Assembly (NCBI GenBank): GCA_911728455.2
Contig: OU452228.1
Span: 8,296,129 to 8,360,128 of the forward strand
Length of the DNA: 64,000 bases
Direction of reading: 5' to 3'
DNA from: Marthasterias glacialis
Lineage: Eukaryota > Echinodermata > Asteroidea > Forcipulatida > Asteriidae
Shown here: piece by piece, positions 13,197-25,751 of the stretch
Layout: each line of letters begins with the position of its first letter
How positions within the stretch are numbered: the first letter of the stretch is position 1
Notes under the pieces: generated by a model
What the model saw: the letters and a program-made list of their open reading frames with translations, nothing else
What the model was told of the DNA's origin: nothing
The model's database searches: none
Position numbers and translations under genes: made by a program

Positions 13197-14337
13197 GTTA
13201 AATCAGACAGTTAGCTGACGAGGGTTGGGGTGGGTTACCCGAAGCCTGCTTGTAGCTTTACCTTCGCGATCCCCATTTTAAGGAAACGCCTCCTCCCTTG
13301 GCACGGGCTCGTGACGTAGCATCCACCCTACCCGCAATGCAATGTTTCTGGTCCTTGCTCTCGTTTCCATACTCCCATACCACGTGAGCTCCCCTTTTTG
13401 TTAGCTTTCCAACCTCATAGTAATAACCATTTTCCCGAATTGTGTCCCCCTCCCCTCTTAATCTATTGGAGCGACCCCCTCCCCACCCTTTCGACCCTTT
13501 GGGTCCCATTTAAGTCTTACTTTAACCCATTAAAGTTCCCTAGATTCATTGGTTCACTGCAGCTAACGATCGTTTTCGTGAATAGAGTTGTATTGTATAT
13601 AAACTTTGTTAACGTTTCACACATAAAACGGGCATTGGTCGAGTTTGCTTTGCTAGCAAAGCATATAGGATTCCCCTTGTGTCGATACTGTCTGCCATTA
13701 GTTACCGGTATGTTGCATCATCATGACATCTGATCAGTGCTTGGAGATTGTCTGATCAGAAGATAGCAAAGTCCAGCATATAGTGTGCTTCTCGTTGGAC
13801 TTTTTATTCCTATATTGGGTCCCATTTTTTCCCTGAGTTACGGTATGGTACAGACTTCTGATCGAATGAAATACTTGAGGTCTCCGAAATGACGTCACTA
13901 ATGATCGACGTCATTGTGGAATGGGTGTACCTTTCCAATTTGTTTATTTATTAAAGAAATTTTACCGTCCCCTTTAATCAAGACCTGAATACAATTTCCC
14001 GTTTTTGCACCGATTGGCAGGTTGTTGTACTTCACTAGCTCACATTTGCTGAACACTTCATCCACATGGAGTGTTACATCTTCAATTTCCTTGTTCTGGC
14101 TTCATGCAGAACCGGACTTGTCAAGGTCAGCATGATCTACTGCGACATTGAACGTGACATGGTGTCACAAACGTAAATACCTGCGCAAGCGCTGAGGAGT
14201 ATACCTTTCGCATTGATCTTAGAATCATCAAGGTTTTGCCCAAGGTTCTTTTACTTTTAGTTCATCACCACCGTGCATTCAAACAATTGCATCGTGACAA
14301 AAATTACAACGTGGTTTTGTTAGATTAAATCTTCGGA

Positions 14338-14531
14338 CCAGGGTCAAATTTCATAGAGCTGCTTAAGCACAATGAGTATAGCCAAGCACAACAAAAAGTA
14401 TGCTTACCGCAATAAGGTTACCAGCCAAAGTACCATGTCGCATGTACTATCTCTGACTGGTTTCCTGCTCATTGTTGCTTTGCAGAAACTTATTAAGCAT
14501 TTTTTTCTGCTAAGCAGAATCTGGGCCCTGG
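14338..14531. mobile_element. Palindromic MITE-like element (TTCATAGAGCTGCTTAAGCA family)
   Basis: The left end reads CCAGGGTCAAATTTCATAGA and the right end reads CTGCTAAGCAG...TGGGCCCTGG, an imperfect inverted pair (CCAGGGYCAAATT type). The interior has GCTTAAGCAC and TATTAAGCA as partly mirrored motifs. There is no coding content. Confidence 0.55.
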
Positions 14532-15050
14532 GATCGCTCCCTGCAACTAATGGCATTGTACTTTTGTAAATTATATGATATGACCATTTCTGTGAATTGG
14601 TGTTTATATTGTCTGGTATACAGTCTTGCTTATTATAGAGGAAGTTGCGATAGTCGAGGTCAAAGCAGATTATGAGGTTTCTTCTTTGACGTCAATAGTT
14701 TCACACCATCCTTACCATTTCGTGTATGGTGAGAGCGCAAGTGAGTTGGCTTGGCTAATAATGATCTTCCCCAGCCGCAACCTTCTTGTATGGTCCCCGG
14801 TTAACCTTGATCCTGAACCAGATTCATCACTGTTCAGGCCTGTGAAACGTTGCCAAGGAGATATTGATGGATGAATGGCATATACTTTAGTTTAATATAT
14901 TTTATCTGTACATTTATTTATATTTTAATTTTATTCACTCTACAAATTTTGTAATGGCCTGTGGTTTCGACCCTTGCAGAGTTTTTATTGATTTATCCAA
15001 CATCTTTATAGGGGGGTCCAAAAGAATCACCTGTAAAAGGTTAATTGGTT

Positions 15051-15230
15051 TTAAATTACTCTGTACATAAGGCCAATTCGAAACTGGAAGAATACGGCCT
15101 CAATAACGACGATGGTGATGACCATGATAGTAATTTCGATGGAGTTGATTTTGGATGACTGGGCTTCAGCTGGAGCTACGAAGAGAGCCAATAGTACAAG
15201 ATAACACTTAAAAATATTAATTAAATTCAT
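15051..15230 (-). CDS. Doubtful 59-aa ORF with signal-peptide-like start
   Basis: From the internal ATG at 15230 the ORF begins MNLINIFKCYLVLLALF and continues APAEAQSS, a plausible signal peptide and cleavage site. A second hydrophobic stretch (ITIMVITIVVIEAVFF) follows. I recognise no family. It lies alone in a repeat-rich region, with no splice or promoter evidence. It may be an exon of a small membrane protein or chance. Confidence 0.15.
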   Translation of the reverse strand: MNLINIFKCYLVLLALFVAPAEAQSSKINSIEITIMVITIVVIEAVFFQFRIGLMYRVI

Positions 15231-16726
15231 GAAAGCTCGTTCCAGGAGGATTTGTTTTACACGTTGGCTATAGGCTAGATTTAGTACCAATTAGGTTTCC
15301 AAATCTCCAGAAGTCCGTAGAGAGAGGATGTGTTTGTGCGGTGGGTTTTGGCTCTATACTCTTGTGGTCGTCTTCGCCATTGCTGTACCTGATACTTTCC
15401 AGTTATATTTAGAAATAGTGGACCATTAATTAAATGGCTAAATAGGTAAAACAATGGATAGGGTAAAACAATGGATGTTGTGACTGAACTTGATAATCAG
15501 ATATGCTTTTTATTAGCCACACCCATTTACCATTAGACCTGACCATAGACTTTACCAACAAAAGACGCGCCCAGAAACCACAGATGCGGAGAAAATGTCA
15601 CTTCAGATACGTCAGTGGTAAAGACCTACCTACAGCAAACAGTGTTATTGTTTATGTTAGATTATCGCTTTAACACAGTACTGCAAATTAACGGGCCAAA
15701 ACACCCTGACCATTATAAACGCTGTATATGATGAGGCGAGTACCCGCAGCCCAACCACAGAGAGGTTTTATCGGGCTCCCTGTGCCGTGCGCCAGGCTAG
15801 AACCCTCTTGATACGTTCTCCCTGTTTCCAAGGCCATCATATCAATAAGCGTAGAGCAAGGTCGGTGTTACCAACAGCTTGAGGGCTAATAATAAATTTG
15901 CTCCTTGCTACAATAACTTACAACACGATTGCTAGTCATCTCGTCCCAAACTCGCCCTCGTGCAAAGTTATACTCCTAAAACGTACGCATAAAGTCGCTC
16001 GAACCGAAAAAGTAAGGATCAGACTCGAACTAGCACGCGCAATTGTCAAAACAACCGCGGGGCCAAGCTAGCCTGAGCCGAATCCGGAGCCGAAGCCATG
16101 GTTTCGAAAAGGGCCAAAGACCGAGCTGAAGCCAAAGGGCCGTACTAGTCACATCCCAACATGATGGCTCCCTGACTTATTAGGGCAACTTGCAATGGCA
16201 TTGTAAACTTGACAGTCAGTGACGCTTGATGGTGAACATCAGTCAGTCAACAGCGGCTTGATATAAGTGTTTCCCATGTGACTTATAATTTCCCATCCAG
16301 ATTGCCAAACCACAATAATGATGAATCATAGCGCAGTCAAGCAGTGAAGACCAGATGTAGGCATTCTTACCCAAATATCCCAGCAGCATCAAAATAACAC
16401 TTGGGGACAGAAGCCTGCCCTGGCATCTGTTTTAATGCTGAACAAACAAGTTTTTGTTATCCTTACTTGGAATTGGACTCATCACAGCTAAACATAGCTT
16501 TGCACATGAATTCCATAGTTGTGATCAGCACAACCCCTTCCCACATTTTTTTCTTTTTTTCCCCCTCACTTCATTATCTTGTGGCATTATTTTGGGGGAA
16601 AATGTTTAGGGCAAAATAAATTTTACTCCGTTTGGCAAATTAACATTTCAAGATCTGGAAACTGAAATTTTCTGTCACACAGTGTGGGTCTACTAGTGTG
16701 GTTATTCTGTAATGTGTTGTAGTGGT

Positions 16727-16742
16727 GGTTCTGAAAAGAACC
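16727..16742 (-). other. Histone-mRNA-type 3' stem-loop, dispersed copy 1
   Basis: The minus strand reads GGTTCTTTTCAGAACC followed by ACCACTAC. This matches the consensus histone 3' stem-loop (6-bp stem, UUUC-type loop) and its ACC-rich 3' flank. No histone ORF is adjacent, so it is a dispersed or pseudo copy. Confidence 0.5.
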
Positions 16743-17733
16743 AATTGTTCAACAACTCGACGTGACGATCAGTATGCCTTTACAGGTCGTCTTCAGTAGA
16801 CGAAAGCTTAAAATCTTACTTTAGGGGAATTATGTGCATTCTTAGTGGTCTTATTTCGATTGATATAAACAACAGACTTAAGCGATCTTTGGGGATTTCA
16901 ACTGGTATTTTCCTCGACTCTGACAGTATTTCCAACGGCTAATTCTCTGCACCATACCGGTTTCGGAACTTCATATAACCAGTCATTTCTCCCGATAATT
17001 GCCAATCCTGTAACTCGTCTTCAAAATAAACATTTCATGATAGATTATAGTCATCAGAAACACGTTCTGTAAATGCGTTTTTACTTGTCAAGAATCCAGA
17101 TGGATTGTGCGAACTGCAAGTGAGGGCTGAATGTGCAAACACAAAAACAGGCAATAAGCTTCACTGAGGTATACAAAACGGACTAGGATATTCTACGTCC
17201 ATAGTTCAGTTTACGGAAACATTAATTAACTTGATACATTTTTGATTAGTTTATTGTTTACATAGATCTCCGGTCCATTGGCTATATGATTTCACACTAT
17301 TTGCTTTTTTTAATTTTATTTATTGGATTGTAAGTCTTTGGAAAAATACAATATACGAGCAGAAGCCATCCATCTCCAGGGAAGGGCAAAATGTCATCAA
17401 AAAAAGATGTTCCCCGCACAGACCCCGCGCATTGTAAACAGTATAAAACCGATAATATCGAATAAACAGAAACTAAAAACGTCAAACACAATGCCAAGTA
17501 AAAGATTATTATGAAATAATCAGAATTTAATAGTACTAAAACCCATTAAAAGCAAAACAAAAGTTGAAATAATAACCAGACAAACTGTAATAATAAAAAC
17601 AATACCGCTGTTGCAATAATAACAGTAAACAAAAAACACTTACATCACAAATACTAGCCCTCACGGACCCCGCACATTTTCCACAATATCAAATCTATAA
17701 TCTACCTCTAATCTAAAACGAAATTGGTTATGG

Positions 17734-17806
17734 CCTCACGTTTCGACCTTAGCAGAGTCATTTTCAAAGCCTTTGAGAAAGTCTCTGATGGGGTCAAATC
17801 GTGAGG
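17734..17806. repeat. Hairpin repeat with CTCACGTTTCGACC ends, copy 1
   Basis: CCTCACGTTTCGACC is opposed by GGGTCAAATCGTGAGG, with CAGAGTC and AAAGTCTCTG in mirrored positions. It forms a short foldback element, and a second copy lies at 25664-25751. Confidence 0.6.
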
Positions 17807-20221
17807 TCATTAACAATTTTTTTGCTTATAAATACCCCAAGTCCCTTTGGTTGGTAAAGAGTTTGCAACGGCTAATTCTATTTTCGCATTGCTTCTATCT
17901 ATCCTACTTTTCATCTATTCTACTTCCCAATTTCTGCCAAAAGTTTCGAAGGAGGGTTTCTAAAGTCTTTATACATTGTCTTCTATAGGAGGTTTTTTTC
18001 TTCTTACAGCAAAACCAGTTCCCCAAGTGTAACTCCATCCATGATTATGACCATGTCCGTTGTATAACGCTGGACCATTGACTCACCTCACGTTAGCACC
18101 CACGCTCTCAGACTTGTTTACCTCCCCAAAACACCTAATAAAAGGATGTCTCCAATCAATCACACAATGAACAACGGAAGGGGAAATATCTCTGTTTTCC
18201 AGCACCTAGTCACAACCACGCCCCAGAGAGACTTTAACTCCCCCACTCACCAGCACCAAGAACAAAGGAACTCTGTGTTGTGTCATCCTAATTGGGTTTA
18301 CAAATCCATCTCTTTATTGTGTCTCATAATGCTTTCTCAATTACCGTTAAAGACAATAGTTAAATCAATGTACGCTCAAGGCCATCGTACATCCTGTGTG
18401 TTAATCCTCACATAGGTGTAAACCTATTCTACTACACTTCCATCGTCTCTGTCTTGTTTCATCTAGATCTAGGCAACAACAAGTATGAAATACCGCAGGT
18501 TTACAATTCTCTTTCATAATTGTTTATCATAATTATACGCCTTTCTCAGTAACAGCTATTAAGGCAATAGTTTAGTGTACACTCAAAGCCATCGTACATT
18601 CCGTGTGCTTTACCATTCGTCGTCTTTATCTCTTGTTCCCATGTAAAAATAATAACAAATATGATTGCTATGTTTTCATAAACAAAAACGATCTGAGGAA
18701 TTCCCCCTATAGTCTCGGTTATATATCATTTTCTGAATGAGAAAAAAAGCAATGTGGTCGGGCAAAACTCGTCTATATTTTACGATGGATGGTTTTACAA
18801 GGGGTGCAATAAATTGGACATCCCGCTTTTATTCGGACAAGTCATTTTATGTAAAGTTATTGAAACTTTTTGGTGTGATTTAGATGAAGTTTTTAGGACA
18901 GCATGTTTCTTAATTCTCTGGGACTCCCATGGAGTATACAGTGGGCCTGACTAATAAGATCGATAAATGAATCAATTCTAGGGACACCAATGACATTACA
19001 CGTAATCATAGCCAGATAAAATTCGCAGGAAGAAAACCAAAAAAAAATAGGCTTGTCTTGAATAAGTTATTCGGTATTCACTGCCTACTGCTGCCCAAAG
19101 AACAGACACAGATTGCAAAGGGTGCAACTGATTAATGCTCGTTCATTAATGGCCCAAGAAGTATACCGAGTCCGTAATATTGAATTATTTGAATGTTTCT
19201 CATAAATGTTGTGGACAGGGGATTATGAAGACTAAAGTAGTCTTTTCAAGTTACATTTTGTGGAACTCGGATCAAAAAAAAATAATTCGTCAAGGTTTAT
19301 CTAAAGCTTTCAATCAGTCAAGTGTGATTGATAGATGTTTCGATGCCGGCAGGGTGACTTTTTCGGCCGTGATATAGTCTGTAATGGTTCTCCAATATGG
19401 ACCTATAGTCTTCCCTCAAGACACAAAAGATGTATAGATACATCCGGCCTGAGGATTATCGTCTTTTGTTTTACGGTACAGTGAACCGCTCATTCCAAAT
19501 CACTCAACACCTTTAAATCAAACAAAAAAATACACCAGCCCTATACTTCCACAATCTTCCTTCGGCACGGCGGCCAACTGACAATGAGTTTTTCATTTAC
19601 TCCGTGATAGCCCAACCTCCTGCCACCCAGAACTCCGCGAACAGATTATGATATTAGCGGGCTTCTCAAAATTAATACGCCGTACCCTGTGGGAATAATC
19701 CCCGGGTACCTTCGCGGCATCAGGGTCGCCCCCGGTCAATGGTCCCCGTTGGAAGTTCACGTTGGATTACATACCCGCCAGTGTTGGCTCGCGTCACTAG
19801 GTATGGAAATGTAGTTTCCGAGTGAAGCTATAGCTGTGGTCATGATTTCTGTGAGATTTTTTTATGATATGGAATATTACACCAGGGTCGTAGTTGGAGA
19901 GTTAATTGCCGCAGGTTCGACCGTGGTTCACAAATGAGTGATTATCTATTGTACAGATGCCAGACAACAAGGTGACGGTTGTTAGTTTGTATAGAAAAAT
20001 CTGATGGGCTTGCCCGTTCTTTGAAGAACATGCAAAACAAAAACGATGGAGCAAGGGTCTTTGCTCTGTGCTCTAATGAGCATATCTACAGTGGTTTTTA
20101 TAGCAAGAAACAAAATCCATACGGGGAAGGGGTGCATTGAGGTTTACCCCGGGTAAAAATCAGATTGTGGTGATGTGTCCGTGTACGGTAACACATGGGA
20201 GGGAGCTCGTGTGAAAACATT

Positions 20222-20470
20222 ACTCTCTAAAAGTAAATGAGCGAAAAAATTCACTCTCTCGCTCGAGTGGTGTCATTTTTGGCTCTTTTGAGAGTGAAAC
20301 TCACTGTGCATTACCCTTTTTGAGTGAAATTGGATTGAACTTCACCCTTATTCAAGTTGAAAATACCCGTCTTTCACTCTAAAAAGAGTTATCTGCCATA
20401 TGGGTCTCTGCAAGAGTAATGGTATGGCGGACAGAACGAGTGGTTTTTCACTCTTTTACAGTTAGAGAGT
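20222..20470. mobile_element. MITE-like element, copy B (inverted relative to copy A)
   Basis: The ends, CTCTCTAAAAGTAAATGAGCG and the inverted TTTTACAGTTAGAGAG, match copy A, as does the interior (GGCTCTTTTGAGAGTGAAAC, GGTATGGCGGACAGAACGAG). The element is flanked by TA on both sides, which would fit a TA target duplication. Copy A has TG at both edges. Confidence 0.8.
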
Positions 20471-21173
20471 AGCTTGATTAGTTTGGTTGTTAGTTTGAAT
20501 CTGAAAGCTCACTGATTATAAAGTTCATCCAGCACCAACTCCTCCGGAGAAACATTTCTGTCTTACAGATTCTGTCAAAGTCGAGAAAATAGCATTAACT
20601 ACCACTACAATCACAGTTTCTTATTTTAATTGCTGCAATCAAAATAAGCACGTTAAAGTAACAAATTCACAACAAAACAAAAAACGATTTTCGTTGTTAT
20701 TTCACTTAAAAAAACGAATTCGATGACAAATTTGACCATACGATTGGATTAGATGATGAGTTTATTACTCTACCGTTAAACAAAGAGGCATCACCCTTTA
20801 AACAAAAAAATATATAAAGTGATCAACATGACCGAGGTTAATGGTTTGTGATGCTTTGAAATTAGAGTATCAAACTACAATGTGTTTGAACAAGTGAAAC
20901 GTTTGTTGTTTCGGGGCAAACATTTCGTGAATAAATACTGGACTTTCATCTTTATACGATATAGGACTGTTTATGGTACACGCAGACATTAATTTGCTCT
21001 GCTTTTTCGTAATTAAGCACAAAAACATGATTCTCATATCTTAAGTGCACACGACCCAAGTTAATATCTGGTGTGAGAACCCGGTTCACATTTCATGTAC
21101 ATTAATTTTTTTTAATTTAATTTTTGTTGTGTGTAAACATTGCTTTTTAAAACCCTTTTTTTTTTATAGATAT

Positions 21174-21178
21174 AAAAA
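21174..21178 (-). terminator. Pol III oligo-T terminator of tRNA-Sec
   Basis: The minus strand has TTTTT 15 nt beyond the 3' end of the tRNA, preceded by a nearer TTTT-poor spacer. This is the expected Pol III stop signal. Confidence 0.55.
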
Positions 21179-21193
21179 CTAATAACACTTTTC

Positions 21194-21280
21194 CGCCCGA
21201 AAGGTGGAATTGAACCACTCCGACGCTAATCGGCTACAGATTTGAAGTCTGCACCCCACACCAGTGAGGCTCATCCGGGC
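21194..21280 (-). tRNA. Selenocysteine tRNA, tRNA-Sec (anticodon TCA)
   Basis: Read on the minus strand, this 87-nt sequence begins GCCCGGATGAGCCTCACTGG and ends GGTTCAATTCCACCTTTCGGGCG-like, almost identical to the vertebrate tRNA-Sec gene. It has the long (9-bp type) acceptor arm GCCCGGA/TTTCGGGC and the short T stem. The long variable arm is built on CCGATTAGCGTCGG, and the anticodon arm CAGACTTCAAATCTG carries TCA (21243-21245 on the plus strand). Eighty-seven nt is the standard size for eukaryotic tRNA-Sec. It delivers selenocysteine at UGA codons together with EEFSEC and SECISBP2. I see no mismatch that would mark it as a pseudogene. Confidence 0.95.
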
Positions 21281-21304
21281 GTTGTATGTACCCGTAACGA
21301 TTGG

Positions 21305-21312
21305 TATTTATA
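21305..21312 (-). promoter_or_regulatory. TATA-like element of the tRNA-Sec external promoter
   Basis: TATAAATA on the minus strand lies at -25 to -32 from the tRNA 5' end. tRNA-Sec is known to use a gene-external Pol III promoter of TATA plus PSE, unlike other tRNAs, so the position fits. A PSE would be expected around 21335-21350 (minus-strand TGACACCATGACTAG); that assignment is only a guess. Confidence 0.7.
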
Positions 21313-23246
21313 CAATCAAACAAAGTCACCCATTCTAGTCATGGTGTCAAAATTCAATTTGTTCATCGTGGTGAATTTAATACGACTGACAGTAACACTC
21401 TTTTTTTTATCCAATAGCTGTACATTTAAATAATGTGGGCTTTGTTGATAAAACTGCAGTTTTTTAAATAAACCAGTGTCTAACATTTTGGATTTTAAAT
21501 TGTTACATCACTCAACTATGGGATAAGGTGACCTTTGATCCGATACGCGTTTATTTAACGACTGCTAACAGTTGTACCATAGTCTCCGCACGTGTCGTTT
21601 TATGATGGCCTATGGTCAAATAACACAGGATGGCATACGGTAGGCAACGTATCACTAAGAAAATCAAATGGAAAAGGAAAAGTAATTAGTCAATAAATAT
21701 TTAACCCAAAAATGTTTATTTAGAGCCTTTTTCAAATTTAAAAGTTAATTTGCAAAAATCAACAAATATTGATACTATAGTAAGGCTTTTTATTTTCAAA
21801 TTGCGTGATTCAGCCAAACCGATAAGTTCTTCGATTTCAAACGAATTGGGATCAAATTTGACTTGGTTCTCGTCACGTTTCGTGTTTGAATATTGTCTCC
21901 ACTTTCGTAATGCGAGACTATAATGCGGTTCAGCAGTTATAGGTCACGTAGATTTTAAAGGGATGGTTAACGTTAAACTTCAATACTTAATGTGTGATAA
22001 GTTACTTAACAAACCCAGTTTATCGAGCCCAAGTTTTTGCGTTTCCATGATTGGTGAAAGTAACGTAGGAACATTGGTTCTTCAAGCTTCTTTACAAATA
22101 GTAAATAACCCAGGAAAACATAATTTTGTGAAATGGAGAGCTAGTGTTGAGAAAGTGGATCGGCCCGGTAAATGATCTATTTCGAAAGTCGTATAAAAAC
22201 ATAATCATTTAGATGCAGACTGAATTACATTTTCATCAGCTTAAACTATCAAACTGTCACTGACCTGCAACTTCACACGGTCATCCATAGACGCTGCCCT
22301 GGCTGGTGTACGTTTCTGTATTGTCTAGATCTCGTCTACATGTACTTTTGGGAGTTTGAAGTGCGTTCGATTGTTCGAAATCATCAACAAATAAACCGTG
22401 AAAGAGATAGGCCAATTCCTCCAAATGAATAAACCCAGCTGAAACCATTGATTACAGTCTGAATATTGAACGTTGTTGTTTCAACCCTACGTGTTATATT
22501 CCACCCCAACTCTCGAGAGAAATAACTAAACAGAGAACTTCCTTCAAAATGTGTAATTAAAGCAAGTGCATTATTTTAAAGGGCATTTGAAAAAGGAAAG
22601 AAACAGATTTAAGAAGCACCCAAGATGAAACTCCCAGTCACTTCTGTGATATTTCTTACAATCTCATCTATCATTTGTAGATTAACAGATGACCCTTCAA
22701 GCCTTTGATTGCAAGCATAAGACATAAGCTAAGAATTGTTAACTGCCCGGGACAATAATCTGCTTTTCTGTTGTGCGAGGGGGGGTTCAAAAAGCATCTT
22801 GACCGGAAATATTGATTTTGCAATTTTAGACAACAAAATAAATAACATTGATAAATTGGGATACAGAATACATCCACACAGTATTATCTAGGTCAGTTTT
22901 AAGTGACTCTAAATAGTTGAAACCGCTGTTTTGTCTGTTATTGTTCTCCGAACGCGGAAATGTACATAATACAATTTTAGACAAACAAATAGGCGACCAG
23001 TTAGATACGTTCAGCTGCAAGTGAAATGGAAAACAATAGTAAATGTGTTCCATGACCTTCGATTATTAAGGGTAATTGGGCCTTCCTTTTGGACGACAAA
23101 ATAGAGGAAAATGATTATGTGCCGTTGGAACCCCTATTGTAATGATTGAGTCTGTGAGAGTAGATATCTAGATTCGTTAGATGTTTGGCTAGGTTTAAAC
23201 CACTCCATAGCACTACACAGAACGTTTGTTTGTATGTCTTGTGTGT

Positions 23247-23874
23247 AGGCGCGGTTCTACGGGGGGGGGGGGGGTATGGGGCCCCCAAACTTTTGTCTAG
23301 CCCCACCCCCAAAATAAATAAACAAACAAACAAATAAATAAACACATAAACAAATAAATAAACAAACAAATAAACAAACAAACAAACAAACAAACAAACA
23401 AACAAACAAACAAACAAACAAACAATCAAATGAATAAATAAATAAATAAAAATAATAAAAAATACTGGATCTTCGTTAAAAATTCAAATAGTTTGCACTG
23501 ACTTGCCACTATATATAGTCTTGGCCCAGATACAGTCCAGTGTACGGTTAAATGTTTTCCGACCCATATTTAACGTTGGAGAAGCACGGTACTTGAAAAA
23601 TGCGCTGCATAAATCGGTTGCTTTTCGATGCCCAAAATGACGTCACGTCACCTGCGAAGGGTCTAGCCCCCCCCCCCCCCCCCCACCCCCCCCCCCACCC
23701 CCAAAAAAAATAAATAAATAAAAATAAATAAATAAATAAAAATATTTAAAAAAAAAATGAATAAATAAAATAAATAAGTCAATCAATCAATCAATCAATC
23801 AGTCAATCAATCAATCAATCAATCAAGTAAATAAATAAATCTAATAAAAATACTAACTCCATAACCGCGCCTGC
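23247..23874. mobile_element. Element with AGGCGCGGTT ends, G/C-runs and (AAATAAAC)n tracts
   Basis: AGGCGCGGTT (23247-23256) is matched by the inverted AACCGCGCCT (23863-23872). TTGTGTGT occurs immediately outside both ends (23239-23246 and 23875-23882), compatible with an 8-bp target duplication, though the motif is simple sequence. Inside are a G-run (23261-23274), a C-run (23668-23697) and long AAAC/AAAT/AATC repeats. No coding region was seen; the runs make assembly length unreliable. Confidence 0.45.
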
Positions 23875-25663
23875 TTGTGTGTGTATACTTCCATCGATCA
23901 TGTTCCTCAAGCTTTACTGTTGTGATGAATAACTTTTTTTTCATTTTGCGCTTGCGAAAAACTAAACCCATAACTTTACTCAGAAAGAACCTAACTAGTG
24001 CATCAGCATTTTTGTGAACGGTTGGGAAATGCTAGCTGTATGTAGTTGTTTATTAAGTTGGCTCTGAAATAAAACTTGTTCATTTTTTGGTTTAAATTTG
24101 TTAACGGTTAAAAGTGTACATGTGCGTACTGTTGGTTTAATGATTCAAAGGAGAGTTTGACACGGAATATAATCGTTTTCCCAATGTATTCGTATTTATA
24201 ACTGCACTACTTCGTAAGTATTGTTGTGGACACATTTCAATATTTTTGATTTAGGTTTTTTCTTCTTCTTGTGGTTTAGTTTTTTTTTTTTTTTTTTTCT
24301 AACCATCAAAATATTTACTGGAATTGTTCCCCCAAAGGAAACGGGTGGTTGAAGTAACCTTAACAAACGTGGAAACTAGATCTTTATCGATCCATGACTC
24401 GATTCACAGGTGTCCACAGATGGCCTTCAGCACATAGACAGTGTACAAACTATCCAAGATTTGCAAGTGCAGCGAATTTGAAGCACTTTGCCGGCCTTGG
24501 CCAGGGGGTGTGGGGGTCAACAAAGCCGAAAAAAATCGGCCTGGAAAATCGTCCTTTGATACGGGAAGGCTCATAGGGCAACGGGGCTTGTTTTTTATGA
24601 CTTAACCTTCTGCTGTCTATGAAATATCATTTTATATAGGAAACGGCACTTACCACTACGTATGATCATCATTAAATTTAGCTCGGCAACTCTATAGAGT
24701 GAAACTCAGGTATAGGTTTCGAAACCCATGATCAATATCCTCAATGCATTCCTTAAAGGAAATACACAAGTTCAGAACTAGTTTTGGGGAGTAAACATTC
24801 ATTTCAATATTCTATACATCTCAATGGCATTTCCTTAAAACGATATATGTCGTGTTCCCAGTAGCCACTGATACTGATTCTAAACTATACCCAATATGTT
24901 CCCAGGCTATTTTCTCTCCCAGCCTCGGTTTGGTTGCGTTAACTTGAATGGGAGATTTCGCTCTTTTAAAAGTTCCACAAAGTTGTGTAGTGGTTCTTTT
25001 TCATGTTAATTCATTTAAGATATGCAGATTGTTTGTGTTGTTATACATTGCTCATTTTGACTGGTGAGACATGATAGTGCTCCAAACTTTATCAAACGGA
25101 AAATGGAATTTTCCACGACAGGAAAAACCACCCCAAAAAACTTGGAAGGGTTTTCAAAACTAAGGGTAAGACCTTTAATTCCGGAAAGCACTGATGGGCA
25201 GTTCAACAGTTCAGAATGCAGAGCTGGTCATTAACCCGTGCCAAATTTCTTGCTGCGTTCTGCGATGATTGTATGAATTGTTTTCGTCTACTTAGTTTGA
25301 AGCCAATGGATCTGCCGAACAGACTACATTGCTTCCAAGCCTGATAATTCACGGAGCTGAGCCTCCTCCATGCCCCTGGTCATTGCCTTGGTGCCCTTCA
25401 AAATGTTCCAGTATAACCTGATTTCCCTCATAGACGTGCCCTTTACTAAGAGAAAAACTGCCAAATTGCCATGACAAGAGCGGAGTATCAGGCATAAGCT
25501 TCTTACATGGATTCACTGCAAATTAGGGCAGCGGGGAACCAGTGAGAAACAGTGTACATCAGCCAATTGGTAGCTGGTTTATAATTACTACAAAGGAATT
25601 ACGTGTTGCAAACTGGTTACCAACCAACATGACCTGGGGCATAAATGCAGTTTTTTTTAATGT

Positions 25664-25751
25664 CCTCACGTTTCGACCACTACCAGAGTCTTTAGCGAGG
25701 GCTAAAGTACGGCCTTTGAAAAAGAGTCTGCAAGGGTCGAAACGTCAGAGG
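25664..25751. repeat. Hairpin repeat with CTCACGTTTCGACC ends, copy 2
   Basis: CCTCACGTTTCGACC at the left is opposed by GGGTCGAAACGTCAGAGG at the right, and CCAGAGTCTTT by AAAGAGTCTG inside. It is the same family as 17734-17806. Single-arm CGTTTCGAC motifs also occur near 14970, 41860, 43765 and 44040. Confidence 0.6.

Larger units (their letters stand above)
13197..20221. other. Gene-poor spacer
   Basis: Apart from the short repeats listed separately, I see no supported gene. ORFs are short and lack family motifs. Confidence 0.55.

Noticed and set aside
23115-23429. ORF with FVCLFVCLFVCLFV repeats
   Set aside because: Translation of the (AAAC)n/(AAAT)n tract; low complexity.
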